Assembly: GCF_002115805.1 (NCBI RefSeq)
Contig: NZ_JFKC01000004.1
Coordinates: 152,577-216,576, forward strand
Direction of reading: 5' to 3'
Origin: Marivita geojedonensis
GTDB lineage: Bacteria; Pseudomonadota; Alphaproteobacteria; Rhodobacterales; Rhodobacteraceae
DNA length: 64,000 bases
Shown here: positions 36,746 through 45,185 of the stretch, piece after piece
Layout: the number at the start of each line of letters is the position of its first letter
Position numbering within the stretch: the stretch's first letter is position 1
The notes under the pieces: generated by a model
What the model was told of the DNA's origin: nothing
The model's database searches: none
Seen by the model: only the letters and a program-made list of their open reading frames with translations
Position numbers and translations under genes: made by a program

Positions 36746-37669
36746 ATGAAAATCGCCATCATCGGGTCAGGCATGGCCGGGCTGGCCTGTGCGGCGCGCC
36801 TGTCCAAGGCGGGATTGCCCCCGACCGTCTATGACAAGGGCAGAGGATTGGGCGGTCGCATGGCCACCCGCCGTGTCGAGGGCGGGCTCCAATTCGACCA
36901 CGGCGCACAGACGATCCCCTGCGAGGATTCCGCATTCTGCACTCTTCTTGAGGATGCGAGGGCAAGCGGCCACGTAGCTGACTGGGATATGGGCGACGGC
37001 ACCCCCAAAGCTGTTGGCACACCGGGCATGACGGCCCTTGCAAAATATCTGGCCCAAGGTCTCGACCTGTATCAGCAAACCGAAATCACATCAGTGACCC
37101 AGACGGGCGCGGGGTGGGACCTGACCGCAGATCACGCAGTTGGAACCTATGATCGCGTGATCTGCACCGCACCTGCGCCGCAGACTGGCAAGCTTGTCGG
37201 TCACGCCCTGACAGACACGCTCGATCACGTTGCCTATGCGCCCAGCCTGACACTGATGGTGGCGCTCAATCGCCCGCTCGATGCGCCCGACACACAGGCC
37301 AACCCGACCGATGCCTTGGCATGGATTGCCCATGACAGCGCGAAACCGGGGCGTCCGTCGCAATATTGCTGGGTTACGCAGGCCAGCGCTGAGTGGAGCG
37401 TCACACATCTGGAACTGAGCAAGGACGAGATCGCCGCGCGGATGCTCGACCTCTTTCTCACCCATCACGGGCTTGAGGCGACCGACGTGGCCTACGCTAC
37501 TGCCCATCGCTGGCGCTATGCGCTGATCACACACCCACTGGGCCAATCCTTCGTTACGTCGCCCGATGGAACCCTCTACGCCGGTGGCGACTGGTGCCTC
37601 GGCCCCCACATCGAACACGCCTGGCGCAGCGGAACCGCCATCGCACAGGACATTCTGCGCGCCGCATGA
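36746..37669 (+). CDS. Renalase-like FAD-dependent amine oxidase family protein
   Basis: The 307-residue protein begins with the FAD motif IAIIGSGMAGLACAARL and continues VYDKGRGLGGRMATRRV and FDHGAQTI, the pattern of the renalase/amine-oxidase branch. It ends GTLYAGGDWCLGPHIEHAWRSGTAIAQ, the second FAD contact. Bacterial renalases re-oxidise isomeric forms of NAD(P)H; whether this member does so is unknown. It overlaps the following membrane methyltransferase by four bases (ATGA), and that gene overlaps a UbiG-like gene, giving a three-gene operon. Confidence 0.85.
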   Translation: MKIAIIGSGMAGLACAARLSKAGLPPTVYDKGRGLGGRMATRRVEGGLQFDHGAQTIPCEDSAFCTLLEDARASGHVADWDMGDGTPKAVGTPGMTALAKYLAQGLDLYQQTEITSVTQTGAGWDLTADHAVGTYDRVICTAPAPQTGKLVGHALTDTLDHVAYAPSLTLMVALNRPLDAPDTQANPTDALAWIAHDSAKPGRPSQYCWVTQASAEWSVTHLELSKDEIAARMLDLFLTHHGLEATDVAYATAHRWRYALITHPLGQSFVTSPDGTLYAGGDWCLGPHIEHAWRSGTAIAQDILRAA

Positions 37670-38505
37670 CCCTCAGCGATCCCCGCATCCAACGGCTGAT
37701 CACCCTGATCCGAGCCGCACTTACCCCACCGCCGGGCAAGGGGCGCATTGCGCTTGCGCTGAGCATGGGCGCGCTCTGCCACCTGATCTTTGCCATCGCC
37801 GTTCTGTCGATGATGGCTGCCATGTTCTTCGGCATGAGCGAAAGCTTCGGCACCGTCCCATGGCCATGGGCGATCCCCGTCAATACGCTGCTGATTCTGC
37901 AATTTCCGCTGGTGCATTCGTTCCTGCTCTCCAAACGCGGAACAAAGATCGTTGCGCAGCTGATCCCCGGACCCCATGGCGGCACACTTTCCACCACCAC
38001 CTACGCCATCATCGCCTCTCTGCAGCTCAGCGCGCTTTTCCTGCTTTGGACTCCCAGCGGCATCATCTGGTACCGCGCAGACGGAACGGCGTTCATCCTG
38101 ATCTGCACCGCCTACGCCGCCACATGGCTGCTGCTGCTCAAAGCCAGCTTCGACGCTGGCGCCGAGGTGCAATCCGGCGCGCTGGGCTGGATGTCGCTCT
38201 TGGGCAAGATCAAACCGGTCTTTCCGGACATGCCGACGCAGGGCCTCTTCCGGCATATCCGGCAGCCGATCTACGTGGCCTTCGCTCTCACCCTCTGGGC
38301 TGTTCCGGTCTGGACGCCCGATCAACTGGCGCTTGCGATCAGCTACACCCCCTATTGCCTGCTCGCTCCGCGTCTGAAGGAAAAACGCTTCGAACAGCGC
38401 TACGGCGCCGCATTTGATCGCTATCGCGCAGATGTGCCCTATGTCCTGCCCAAACTCACCTCTACGGAGCCGAAAGATGCCGCCAACCGCGCGCAACAAC
38501 CTTGA
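37666..38505 (+). CDS. NnrU/MddA-like membrane methyltransferase family protein
   Basis: A 279-residue membrane protein with about six helices. The C-terminal part (GLFRHIRQPIYVAFALTLWAVP ... LKEKRFEQRYGAAFDRYRADVPYVLP) carries the SAM-binding pattern of isoprenylcysteine methyltransferase-like proteins, with RQPxY in place of the usual RHPxY. The middle (FPLVHSFLLSK ... LSTTTYAIIASLQLSALFLLW) resembles MddA, which methylates methanethiol to dimethyl sulfide, and NnrU. The ATG at 37666 overlaps the upstream stop. MddA activity is a testable possibility, not a firm call. Confidence 0.7.
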   Translation: MTLSDPRIQRLITLIRAALTPPPGKGRIALALSMGALCHLIFAIAVLSMMAAMFFGMSESFGTVPWPWAIPVNTLLILQFPLVHSFLLSKRGTKIVAQLIPGPHGGTLSTTTYAIIASLQLSALFLLWTPSGIIWYRADGTAFILICTAYAATWLLLLKASFDAGAEVQSGALGWMSLLGKIKPVFPDMPTQGLFRHIRQPIYVAFALTLWAVPVWTPDQLALAISYTPYCLLAPRLKEKRFEQRYGAAFDRYRADVPYVLPKLTSTEPKDAANRAQQP

Positions 38506-39184
38506 GATCTACGATGATGTCGCCGCGCAATGGTGGTCTGACGACATCCGCTGGGTCCGCACGCTCAAGAACATGGTTCCGGGGCGGTTGAGCTGGTTCG
38601 ATAAACAGTTCGACTGGCAGGGCAAAGACGTGCTCGACCTCGGTTGCGCGGGGGGCTTCATGGCCGAGGCGCTCGACGACCGGGGCGCGCGCGTCACCGG
38701 CATCGACCCCGCGTCCGAGGCCATAGCCGCCGCCCGCGCCCATGCCGAGGCCGGGGGGCGCGCGATCCGCTATGATGTCGGCGTGGGCGAGGCGCTGCCC
38801 TATGCCGATGCGAGCTTTGATGCAGTGGTCTGTGTCGACGTGCTGGAACACGTCCAGAGCCTGCCCAAGGTGATCTCCGAAACCGCCCGCGTGCTGCGCC
38901 CCGGTGGGCTTTTCCTCTTCGACACGATCAACCGCAACCCCATCGCCCGACTGGCCACCATCACCATGGCTGAGGACGTGCTGAAACTGCTCCCCAAGGG
39001 CACGCATGATCCCGAGATGTTTATCAAACCCGCAGAACTGCGCACCGAACTCGACAAGGCCGGGTTCACCACCGGCAAGATGGTCGGCCTCGGCCCGCGC
39101 GGGATCAACGGCAAAGGCGATTTCACATTCGGCCGCGTACCCGGCACGATGATCATCTACATGGGCACAGCGCGAAAATCATAA
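38477..39184 (+). CDS. UbiG-like SAM-dependent methyltransferase
   Basis: A 235-residue class I methyltransferase with motif I VLDLGCAGGFMAEALDDRGARVTGID (residues about 47-72), motif II DAVVCVDVLEHV and LRPGGLFLFDTINRN. UbiG methylates two hydroxyl groups in ubiquinone synthesis. The protein is UbiG-like, but the N-terminal segment QWWSDDIRWVRTLKNMVPGRLSWF differs from the usual WWDPxGxFxxLHxxNPxR, so it may be a paralog with another substrate. The start lies inside the end of the preceding gene (29-base overlap), supporting co-expression. Confidence 0.75.
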   Translation: MPPTARNNLEIYDDVAAQWWSDDIRWVRTLKNMVPGRLSWFDKQFDWQGKDVLDLGCAGGFMAEALDDRGARVTGIDPASEAIAAARAHAEAGGRAIRYDVGVGEALPYADASFDAVVCVDVLEHVQSLPKVISETARVLRPGGLFLFDTINRNPIARLATITMAEDVLKLLPKGTHDPEMFIKPAELRTELDKAGFTTGKMVGLGPRGINGKGDFTFGRVPGTMIIYMGTARKS

Positions 39185-39459
39185 GGCCGCGCCACCGCTT
39201 TAACGGTTGACTTGTGCGGCCGCAGGCCCCATGTGCACGCCATCGCCGCGCAGCCGCGTGAGCTTGCCGCGCCCAACCAACTGGCGCATCGGCGATACAG
39301 ATTTCAGTTCCCCATCACGCAGGGTTCCTGACGCAGGTCCAGACAGCACGGGATGCGCCCGGTCTGTCTTAAGGGTCTGCGTGCCCTCGCTCGCCGCGGA
39401 CATGCGGCACAACCCCATCCGTCTGCGGAGACCCCGCAGGCGGAGGTAAAGGATACACA

Positions 39460-40725
39460 TTGTCGACTTTTGACACGCTGGGCCTCAAGCCCGACCTCAT
39501 GACCGCCCTCAAAGACGCGGGCCTCAAGACACCGACCCCGATCCAGACCAAAGCCATCCCTCTGGCGCTCCAAGGCCAGGACGTTCTGGGCCTTGCCCAG
39601 ACCGGCACCGGCAAAACGCTGGCCTTTGGCCTTCCGCTCGTCAGCCACCTGCTCGACGCGCCCGAACGCCCCGCCGCGCGCACCGCAAAATCGCTGATCC
39701 TCGCGCCGACGCGGGAACTGGTAAACCAGATCGCCGACAACCTGCGCATGCTCACGTCCAAGACCAAGCTGCGCGTGACCACCGTCGTCGGCGGCCAGTC
39801 GATCAACAAGCAGATCCACCAGTTGCTCAAGGGCACTGACATCCTCGTCGCCACGCCGGGCCGGCTGATCGATCTGATGGACCGCAAGGCGGTCGATCTG
39901 CGCACCGTCAAACACCTTGTCCTCGACGAGGCCGACCAGATGCTCGACATGGGGTTCATCCACGCCCTGCGCCGCATCGCGCCCAAGCTCGGCACGCCGC
40001 GCCAGACCATGCTTTTCTCGGCCACCATGCCGAAACCGATGGAAGAGCTCAGCCGCGCCTATCTCACCAACCCGGCCAAGGTGCAGGTCTCGCCTCCGGG
40101 CAAAGCTGCCGACAAGATCACCCAGTCGGTGCATCACCTTGCCGGTAAGGCCGAGAAAGCCGCCAAGCTGCGCGAGATCCTGAGCGCCGATCCCGACGCC
40201 CTGACATTGGTATTTGCGCGCACCAAACACGGCGCGGAGAAGCTTATGAAGGGTCTCGTGGCCGACGGGTTCAACGCCGCCTCGATCCACGGCAACAAGA
40301 GCCAGGGCCAGCGTGACCGCGCCATCAAGGCGTTCCGTGACGGTGAGATCACGGTGCTGGTCGCAACCGACGTTGCCGCGCGCGGCATCGACATTCCGGG
40401 CGTGGCCTATGTCATCAACCATGACCTGCCCGAAGTGCCGGACAGCTACGTCCACCGCATCGGTCGCACCGCCCGCGCAGGCCGTGAAGGCGAGGCGATC
40501 GCCTTCTGCGCACCGGACGAAGCAGACCTGCTGCGCCAGATCGAAAAGTTGATGAAGATCGAGATCCCTGTCGCCAGCGGCACCGCACCGAAAGACCCGG
40601 TCGCCCGCAAGCCGCAGCAGCGCGGTCAGGGCCGTGGCAAGGGGCAGGGGCGCCCGGCAGGCAATGCCGCCGCCAAACCCAACGGCAACCGCCGCCGCCG
40701 CAACCGGTCGCGCAAGGCCGCCTGA
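39460..40725 (+). CDS. DEAD-box ATP-dependent RNA helicase (RhlE-like)
   Basis: The 421-residue helicase has all canonical motifs: Q motif TPTPIQTKAI, Walker A AQTGTGKT (residues about 47-54), PTRELVNQI, TPGRL, DEAD, SAT and HRIGRTARAG, then a Lys/Arg/Gly-rich tail (GQGRGKGQGRPAG, RRRRNRSRK) for RNA binding. Such enzymes unwind short RNA duplexes in ribosome assembly and cold adaptation. The start is a TTG at 39460 (MSTFDTLGL), with AAAGGA six bases upstream and no suitable ATG. The 275-base region before it holds a short hairpin (39423-39439) next to the ribosome-binding site and no convincing gene. Confidence 0.94.
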   Translation: MSTFDTLGLKPDLMTALKDAGLKTPTPIQTKAIPLALQGQDVLGLAQTGTGKTLAFGLPLVSHLLDAPERPAARTAKSLILAPTRELVNQIADNLRMLTSKTKLRVTTVVGGQSINKQIHQLLKGTDILVATPGRLIDLMDRKAVDLRTVKHLVLDEADQMLDMGFIHALRRIAPKLGTPRQTMLFSATMPKPMEELSRAYLTNPAKVQVSPPGKAADKITQSVHHLAGKAEKAAKLREILSADPDALTLVFARTKHGAEKLMKGLVADGFNAASIHGNKSQGQRDRAIKAFRDGEITVLVATDVAARGIDIPGVAYVINHDLPEVPDSYVHRIGRTARAGREGEAIAFCAPDEADLLRQIEKLMKIEIPVASGTAPKDPVARKPQQRGQGRGKGQGRPAGNAAAKPNGNRRRRNRSRKAA

Positions 40726-40774
40726 TCTCCTCGCGCCCTAAGGTTTCTTTAGGCTTCAAATACCTCAGGGGGGT

Positions 40775-40821
40775 GTGGGGGACAGCGTCCCCCCACCTGT
40801 CGGAGCGGCGCAGCCGCTCCG
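40775..40821. repeat. Paired GC-rich hairpins after the helicase gene
   Basis: Two adjacent inverted repeats: GTGGGGGAC with GTCCCCCCAC (40775-40796, one bulged C) and CGGAGCGGC with GCCGCTCCG around GCA (40801-40821, perfect). No T-run follows. They lie about 50 bases after the helicase stop and may terminate transcription or belong to a dispersed palindromic repeat family. Confidence 0.6.
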
Positions 40822-40927
40822 ATCCCAACCGATGGCAGCTTACCGGATTCCCCAAGGTCACCCCTCCCACAGGGCAGCGCCGCGCCTATGTTAAGGCCAA
40901 AGCCAGTGACAGACGGAGCGCGCCGCG

Positions 40928-41389
40928 ATGCAACTCAGGATCAACGGAACCCTGCATGAGGTCGATGTCGAAGAGGACATGCCGCTTCTCTGGGTGCTCC
41001 GCGATGAGCTGGGCCTGACCGGCACCAAGTTCGGTTGTGGCATCGCCCAATGCGGTGCCTGCACCGTTCATCTCGACGGGGTTGCTGTCCGTTCCTGCCA
41101 GACCTGGGCCAGTGACGCCGAAGGTGCCGAGATCATCACCATCGAAGGATTGGGCACACCCGACCTGCTTCACGCCGTGCAGGAAGCGTGGTTGACCGAA
41201 CAGGTGGCCCAATGCGGTTTTTGCCAGTCCGGCCAGATGATGCAGGCCGCCGCGCTGCTTTCGGAAAACCCGCAACCGACCGACCAAGACATCGACGACG
41301 CCATGTCCGGCAATCTCTGCCGCTGCGGAACCTATCCCCGCATCCGGGCTGCCGTGAAACGCGCCGCCGCGGCGATGCAGGAGGGCTGA
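40928..41389 (+). CDS. (2Fe-2S)-binding subunit of a molybdenum hydroxylase
   Basis: A 153-residue electron-transfer subunit of the xanthine oxidase family. It has the plant-type [2Fe-2S] motif [21 protein letters not shown] (residues about 38-58, spacing C-x4-C-x2-C) and a C-terminal four-Cys site CGFCQSGQ ... LCRCGTYP for the second cluster. It resembles IorA of isoquinoline 1-oxidoreductase and aldehyde dehydrogenase small subunits. The large subunit gene follows two bases after its stop. No FAD subunit is present, as in the periplasmic branch of the family. Confidence 0.92.
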   Translation: MQLRINGTLHEVDVEEDMPLLWVLRDELGLTGTKFGCGIAQCGACTVHLDGVAVRSCQTWASDAEGAEIITIEGLGTPDLLHAVQEAWLTEQVAQCGFCQSGQMMQAAALLSENPQPTDQDIDDAMSGNLCRCGTYPRIRAAVKRAAAAMQEG

Positions 41390-41391
41390 TC

Positions 41392-43638
41392 ATGGGACGT
41401 CTGAAAACCATCGCCCGCCGCACCTTCCTGATTGGCTCTGCTGCCGTTGTCGGCGGTGTCGCCTTTGGCGTCTACACGGTGCGCAAACCGCATGAGAACC
41501 CGCTGACGGCCGGGGCGGGCGAGGCGGTTCTGACACCTTACGTCAAGATCACCGCTGACGGCATCACCCTGATCACCCCCCGCGCGGATTCGGGGCAGGG
41601 GGTCTACCACGTGCAGGCCGCCCTGATCGCCGAGGAGCTGGATGTAGATCTCGACCAGATCAAGGCCGATCCCGGCCCACCCAGCCCGGCCTATTGGAAC
41701 ACCGCTCTGGCGGCCGAAGCGGCCGAGTTCATGGTGCCTGCCGCTGGCATGATGCAGGACATGGCCGAAGGCGCGGTGAACTCTGTGATGAAGGTGATGG
41801 GCCTCCAGATCACGGGCGGTTCCACCACCGTGCCGGACCAGTTCGAAAAGCTGCGTCTGGCGGGCGCGTCGGCGCGTGAGACGATCAAGACGCTGGTGGC
41901 CGAGCGGGAAGGTGTCGCGGTCACGGACCTCACCACCGCGTCCGGCAACGTGATTTTACCAGATGGTCAAAAAATCCCCTACACCAGCCTCGCCGCCGAT
42001 CTGGCGGATGCCGAAGTGGTGCAGGACGTCCCCCTCCGTGACCCGTCGGAATGGCGCTATCTCGGCAAGCCGATGCAGCGGATCGACATGCTGGCGAAAA
42101 GCACGGGCACACAGGAGTACGGTATCGATGCATCGGTCGACGGCATGGTCCACGCGACAGTGCTGATGAACCCAGCGCAGGGCGGTGGGATGGCGGACTA
42201 TGACGCCTCCGAAGCGCTTGCCATGCGGGGCGTCAAGGCCGTGGTGCCGATCACCGGCGGCCTTGGGATTGTCGCCGACAACACCTGGCGCGCGTTCCGC
42301 GCCGCGCAGGCAATCAACGTCACGTGGGAAGACCCAAGCTTTCCGCTTGAACAGGCCGACCATTGGGCGGCGCTCGAAGTCGCCTTCACACCTGACGCGC
42401 AGGACAGCCAGAAGCGCAATGATGGCGATGTGGACGCCGCACTCAGCGACGACGAGGTCCTTACCGCCGAGTACCGCGCGCCCTATCTGGCCCATGCGCC
42501 ATTGGAGCCGGTCAACGCCATTGTCCGCGTCGACGACGACCGCGCCGAGGTCTGGACCGGCACACAGATCCCGCGCTTCATTCAGGCCAATGTCAGCCGG
42601 ATCACCGGCATCCCGGCGGACAACGTCACCGTGCATGTTCTGATGATGGGGGGCAGTTTCGGGCACCGTCTGGAAGACGAGGTGGTCAAACAGGCGACCG
42701 AGATCGCGATGCAGATGAAGGGCACGCCGGTCAAGCTGACGCTCTCGCGCGAAGAGGACATGATCCACGACTTCCCCCGCCAGATCGCCATGGCGCGGAT
42801 GCGTGGCAAGGTCGCCAACGGTCAGGTCGAGGCGCTGGATCTCGGGATCGCCATGCCCTCGGTTGTCGCCTCGCAACTCAGCCGCCAGAACCAGTCCGCG
42901 CCCGGTCCGGACAGCCAGATTGTGGCGGGCGCGTGGGAACAGCCCTTTGCCATCCCGCACCAACGGGTGACGGGCTACCGCGCGCAGCCGCTGGCGCCGA
43001 TCAGTTCATGGCGCTCGGTCGGCGCGTCCACCAACGGGTTCTTCTTCAACGCCGCATTGGACGAGTTGATCGAAGCGGCAGGGTCCGATCCTCTGGAGGA
43101 ACGCTTGCGCCTGTGCAGCGATCCGCTGGCGCGGCAGGCGTTGGAGGCGGTGGCCGAGATGTCGGACTGGTCCGGTATTGGTGGCATGGCCAATGGCTCC
43201 AGGACCGGGCGGGGTGTCGCCCTGACCAAATCCTTCGGCGTTCACTGCGCGCAGGTGATTGAGGTTACGGACACCGACGCAGGCCTCCGCATCGACAATG
43301 TGTGGGTGGCCGCCGAGGTGGGCCGCGTGGTCGATCCCGTGAATTTCGAGAACCTCGTGCAGGGTGGCGTGATCTACGGGCTTGGTCACGCAATGAATTC
43401 CGAGATCACCTATGCGGGCGGTGTGGCCGAACAGTCGAATTTCGACATGAACCCCGGCATGCGGTTGCACCAGTGTCCCAACATCTTTGTGCGTGGGCTG
43501 GAAAACGGCGACCGGGTGCTTGGGATCGGGGAACCGCCGGTGCCGCCCGCCGCGCCTGCTTTGGCGGGGGCGATCTGGGCGGTGACGGGCACGCGGCTGC
43601 GTGAGATGCCGTTCAACAAGACGGTGCGTTTCGTTTGA
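41392..43638 (+). CDS. Molybdopterin-binding subunit of an aldehyde/N-heterocycle oxidoreductase (IorB-like)
   Basis: The 748-residue subunit carries a Tat-type signal (RLKTIARRTFLIGSAAVVGGVAFG), then the xanthine-oxidase family large-subunit domains with LMMGGSFGHRLEDEV, SWRSVGASTNGFFFNAALDEL and the catalytic Glu in LGIGEPPVPPAAPALAGAIW. This build belongs to the IorB/periplasmic aldehyde dehydrogenase branch, in which a molybdopterin cytosine dinucleotide enzyme is exported folded. Substrate could be an aldehyde or an N-heterocycle. GGAGG precedes the ATG by about eight bases. No maturation (XdhC-like) gene is adjacent. Confidence 0.92.
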   Translation: MGRLKTIARRTFLIGSAAVVGGVAFGVYTVRKPHENPLTAGAGEAVLTPYVKITADGITLITPRADSGQGVYHVQAALIAEELDVDLDQIKADPGPPSPAYWNTALAAEAAEFMVPAAGMMQDMAEGAVNSVMKVMGLQITGGSTTVPDQFEKLRLAGASARETIKTLVAEREGVAVTDLTTASGNVILPDGQKIPYTSLAADLADAEVVQDVPLRDPSEWRYLGKPMQRIDMLAKSTGTQEYGIDASVDGMVHATVLMNPAQGGGMADYDASEALAMRGVKAVVPITGGLGIVADNTWRAFRAAQAINVTWEDPSFPLEQADHWAALEVAFTPDAQDSQKRNDGDVDAALSDDEVLTAEYRAPYLAHAPLEPVNAIVRVDDDRAEVWTGTQIPRFIQANVSRITGIPADNVTVHVLMMGGSFGHRLEDEVVKQATEIAMQMKGTPVKLTLSREEDMIHDFPRQIAMARMRGKVANGQVEALDLGIAMPSVVASQLSRQNQSAPGPDSQIVAGAWEQPFAIPHQRVTGYRAQPLAPISSWRSVGASTNGFFFNAALDELIEAAGSDPLEERLRLCSDPLARQALEAVAEMSDWSGIGGMANGSRTGRGVALTKSFGVHCAQVIEVTDTDAGLRIDNVWVAAEVGRVVDPVNFENLVQGGVIYGLGHAMNSEITYAGGVAEQSNFDMNPGMRLHQCPNIFVRGLENGDRVLGIGEPPVPPAAPALAGAIWAVTGTRLREMPFNKTVRFV

Positions 43639-43643
43639 GGGGG

Positions 43644-43675
43644 AGCGATATTTTACCGGTTGGTAAAGGATCGCT
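43644..43675. repeat. Nested palindrome with TTTACC-N4-GGTAAA core
   Basis: An outer AGCGAT/ATCGCT stem (43644-43649, 43670-43675) encloses the perfect core TTTACCGGTTGGTAAA (43652-43667). It starts five bases after the molybdenum hydroxylase stop. It could end that transcript or be a regulator site; the core matches those at 30300-30317 and 4035-4052. Confidence 0.6.
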
Positions 43676-43702
43676 TCGTTCTTAAATCGAAAGCATTTCT
43701 TA

Positions 43703-43743
43703 CAGATAAGGTTAAAATATTTGCCTTTTCGTTACCTTATCTG
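43703..43743. promoter_or_regulatory. Spaced inverted repeat upstream of the sdh/fum-like operon
   Basis: CAGATAAGGT (43703-43712) and ACCTTATCTG (43734-43743) are perfect 10-bp inverted arms with centres 31 bases apart, about three helical turns. They end about 50 bases before the operon's first start codon. This suits a dimeric regulator touching the same DNA face twice. Confidence 0.5.
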
Positions 43744-43794
43744 ACCGTTATTCTGTCGCCCAACCAACGGGAATGACGAAAGGCGGGCTCTCAG

Positions 43795-44523
43795 GTGCCA
43801 GAGCGAGACCACTTGACTGTGACAGTGCTACGCGGTGGCCCCGACGCGCCGCTGCAGCCTCAGACCTTCGAGGTTCCGGCTTATGACAACCAGACAGTTC
43901 TGGATGTCGTGTCGTGGATTCAGCAGAACGCCGACCCGACCCTGACTTACCGTTTCGCCTGCCGGGTCGGCATGTGCGGCAGCTGCGCGATGATGGTCAA
44001 CGGCGTGCCGCGCTGGACCTGCCGCACCCATGTCAGCAAGGTTCTCGACGGCAATACCATGGAGGTCGGGCCGCTGCGCAACCTTCCGGTGATCAAGGAC
44101 CTAGCCGCCGACATGGACCCGTTTTTCGACAAATGGGTCGCGGCAGAGGGCAGGCACCACCCGACCCGCAGCCGGGATGAAGCAATCGCCCCGATTGATC
44201 CGGTGGCGGAAGAGCGGCAGGCGGCGAATGCGGGGATCGAATGTATCAACTGCTCGGTCTGCTATTCGGCCTGTGATACCGTTGCGGGCAATCCCGATTA
44301 CCTTGGACCGGCGGCGCTGCAACGGGCCTGGACGCTTTACAACGACGCCAAGGATGCGGACCGCGATGCGATCCTTGATGCGGTGTCCGGACAGGGCGGC
44401 TGTCATTCCTGCCATTCGATGGGATCGTGCACCGCTTACTGTCCGAACGAGCTGGACCCGCTTTCGGCCATTGCCGGGCTGAAGCGGGCAACGGCCAAGC
44501 GGTTTTTCGGGGGGCGCAAATGA
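43795..44523 (+). CDS. Succinate dehydrogenase/fumarate reductase-like iron-sulfur subunit
   Basis: A 242-residue electron-transfer subunit. Residues about 56-78 hold the [2Fe-2S] site CRVGMCGSCAMMVNGVPRWTC; residues about 150-161 hold CINCSVCYSAC for a [4Fe-4S] cluster, and GCHSCHSMGSCTAYCPNELDP completes the remaining clusters. The fourth Cys of the first ferredoxin motif is followed by Asp, not the usual Pro. The start is a GTG at 43795. Gene order B-C-D-A differs from canonical sdhCDAB, and the operon also encodes a fumarase-like hydratase, so this is probably a specialised paralog rather than the TCA-cycle enzyme. Confidence 0.9.
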   Translation: MPERDHLTVTVLRGGPDAPLQPQTFEVPAYDNQTVLDVVSWIQQNADPTLTYRFACRVGMCGSCAMMVNGVPRWTCRTHVSKVLDGNTMEVGPLRNLPVIKDLAADMDPFFDKWVAAEGRHHPTRSRDEAIAPIDPVAEERQAANAGIECINCSVCYSACDTVAGNPDYLGPAALQRAWTLYNDAKDADRDAILDAVSGQGGCHSCHSMGSCTAYCPNELDPLSAIAGLKRATAKRFFGGRK

Positions 44524-44849
44524 GCGAATTTCACCTCTACATGGCGCAACGCCTGTCGGCGCTGGTGATGGCGCCCTTTGTGATCGTGCATATCGGTGTG
44601 ATGATTTACGCCATTCAGGGCGGGCTATCCGCGGCAGAGATCCTTGGCCGCACACAAGGCTCGGCCTTCTGGTTCGCTTTCTACGGCCTCTTTGTGGTGG
44701 CCGTGTCGATACATGCGGCCATCGGTCTGCGCACCATTCTTGGCGAATGGGCAGGTCTGCGCGGCGGGGCGCGGGATGCGGTTTCGGCTGTGATCGGGCT
44801 GGGCCTGCTGGCGCTGGGCGCGCAGGCGGTCTGGGCGGTGACGGCATGA
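44520..44849 (+). CDS. SdhC/D-like membrane anchor subunit 1
   Basis: A 109-residue protein with three predicted helices (residues about 12-32, 47-70, 86-107) and the start SEFHLYMAQRLSALVMAPFVIVHIGVMIYA, which carries the RLS/His pattern of quinone-binding b-type anchors of succinate dehydrogenases. His residues in helix 1 (VIVHIG) and helix 2 (SIHAAIGLR) are candidate heme ligands. The ATG overlaps the iron-sulfur gene stop by four bases, and its stop overlaps the next anchor start. Confidence 0.85.
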   Translation: MSEFHLYMAQRLSALVMAPFVIVHIGVMIYAIQGGLSAAEILGRTQGSAFWFAFYGLFVVAVSIHAAIGLRTILGEWAGLRGGARDAVSAVIGLGLLALGAQAVWAVTA

Positions 44850-45184
44850 AGGTCGCGCGTGCTCATCCGCTCTGGTTGGCCTACCTGCTGCACAGGCTGT
44901 CGGGCCTTGGCCTCGCGCTCTTCCTGCCGCTGCATTTCTGGGTGCTGTCCTATGCTTTGAACGACGCGGCCAAACTGGACGCGTTCCTGACCCTGACCGA
45001 AATGCCGTTGGTCAAGCTGGCGGAGTTCGGACTCGTGTTTCTTCTGGCGGTGCACTTCTTCGGCGGGCTGCGCCTGATCGCGCTTGAATGGCTGCCGTGG
45101 TCCGCACCACAAAAGACATGGGCGGCCGCGGCGGTGGCCGGGTCGTTCCTTGTCTCCACAACCTTCCTCTTGCAGGCGATCTGA
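44846..45184 (+). CDS. SdhC-like cytochrome b membrane anchor subunit 2
   Basis: A 112-residue three-helix protein resembling SdhC: HPLWLAYLLHRLSGLGLALFLPLHFWVL (compare HRxTG in SdhC) and LVFLLAVHFFGGLRLIALEWLPW, where His of AVHFF is a likely heme ligand. With the preceding anchor it would couple the flavoprotein to the quinone pool in the inner membrane. It overlaps the upstream anchor by four bases and precedes the flavoprotein by one base. Confidence 0.87.
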   Translation: MKVARAHPLWLAYLLHRLSGLGLALFLPLHFWVLSYALNDAAKLDAFLTLTEMPLVKLAEFGLVFLLAVHFFGGLRLIALEWLPWSAPQKTWAAAAVAGSFLVSTTFLLQAI

Positions 45185-45185
45185 T

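Noticed and set aside
39200..39403. Possible 67-codon minus-strand gene between the UbiG-like and helicase genes
   Set aside because: Weak ribosome-binding site, basic low-complexity product, no family; more likely the helicase leader.
41950..41975. A further TTTACC/GGT palindrome inside the molybdenum hydroxylase gene
   Set aside because: The right arm reads GGTCAA, so it is not a full match to the motif; listed only as an imperfect copy.
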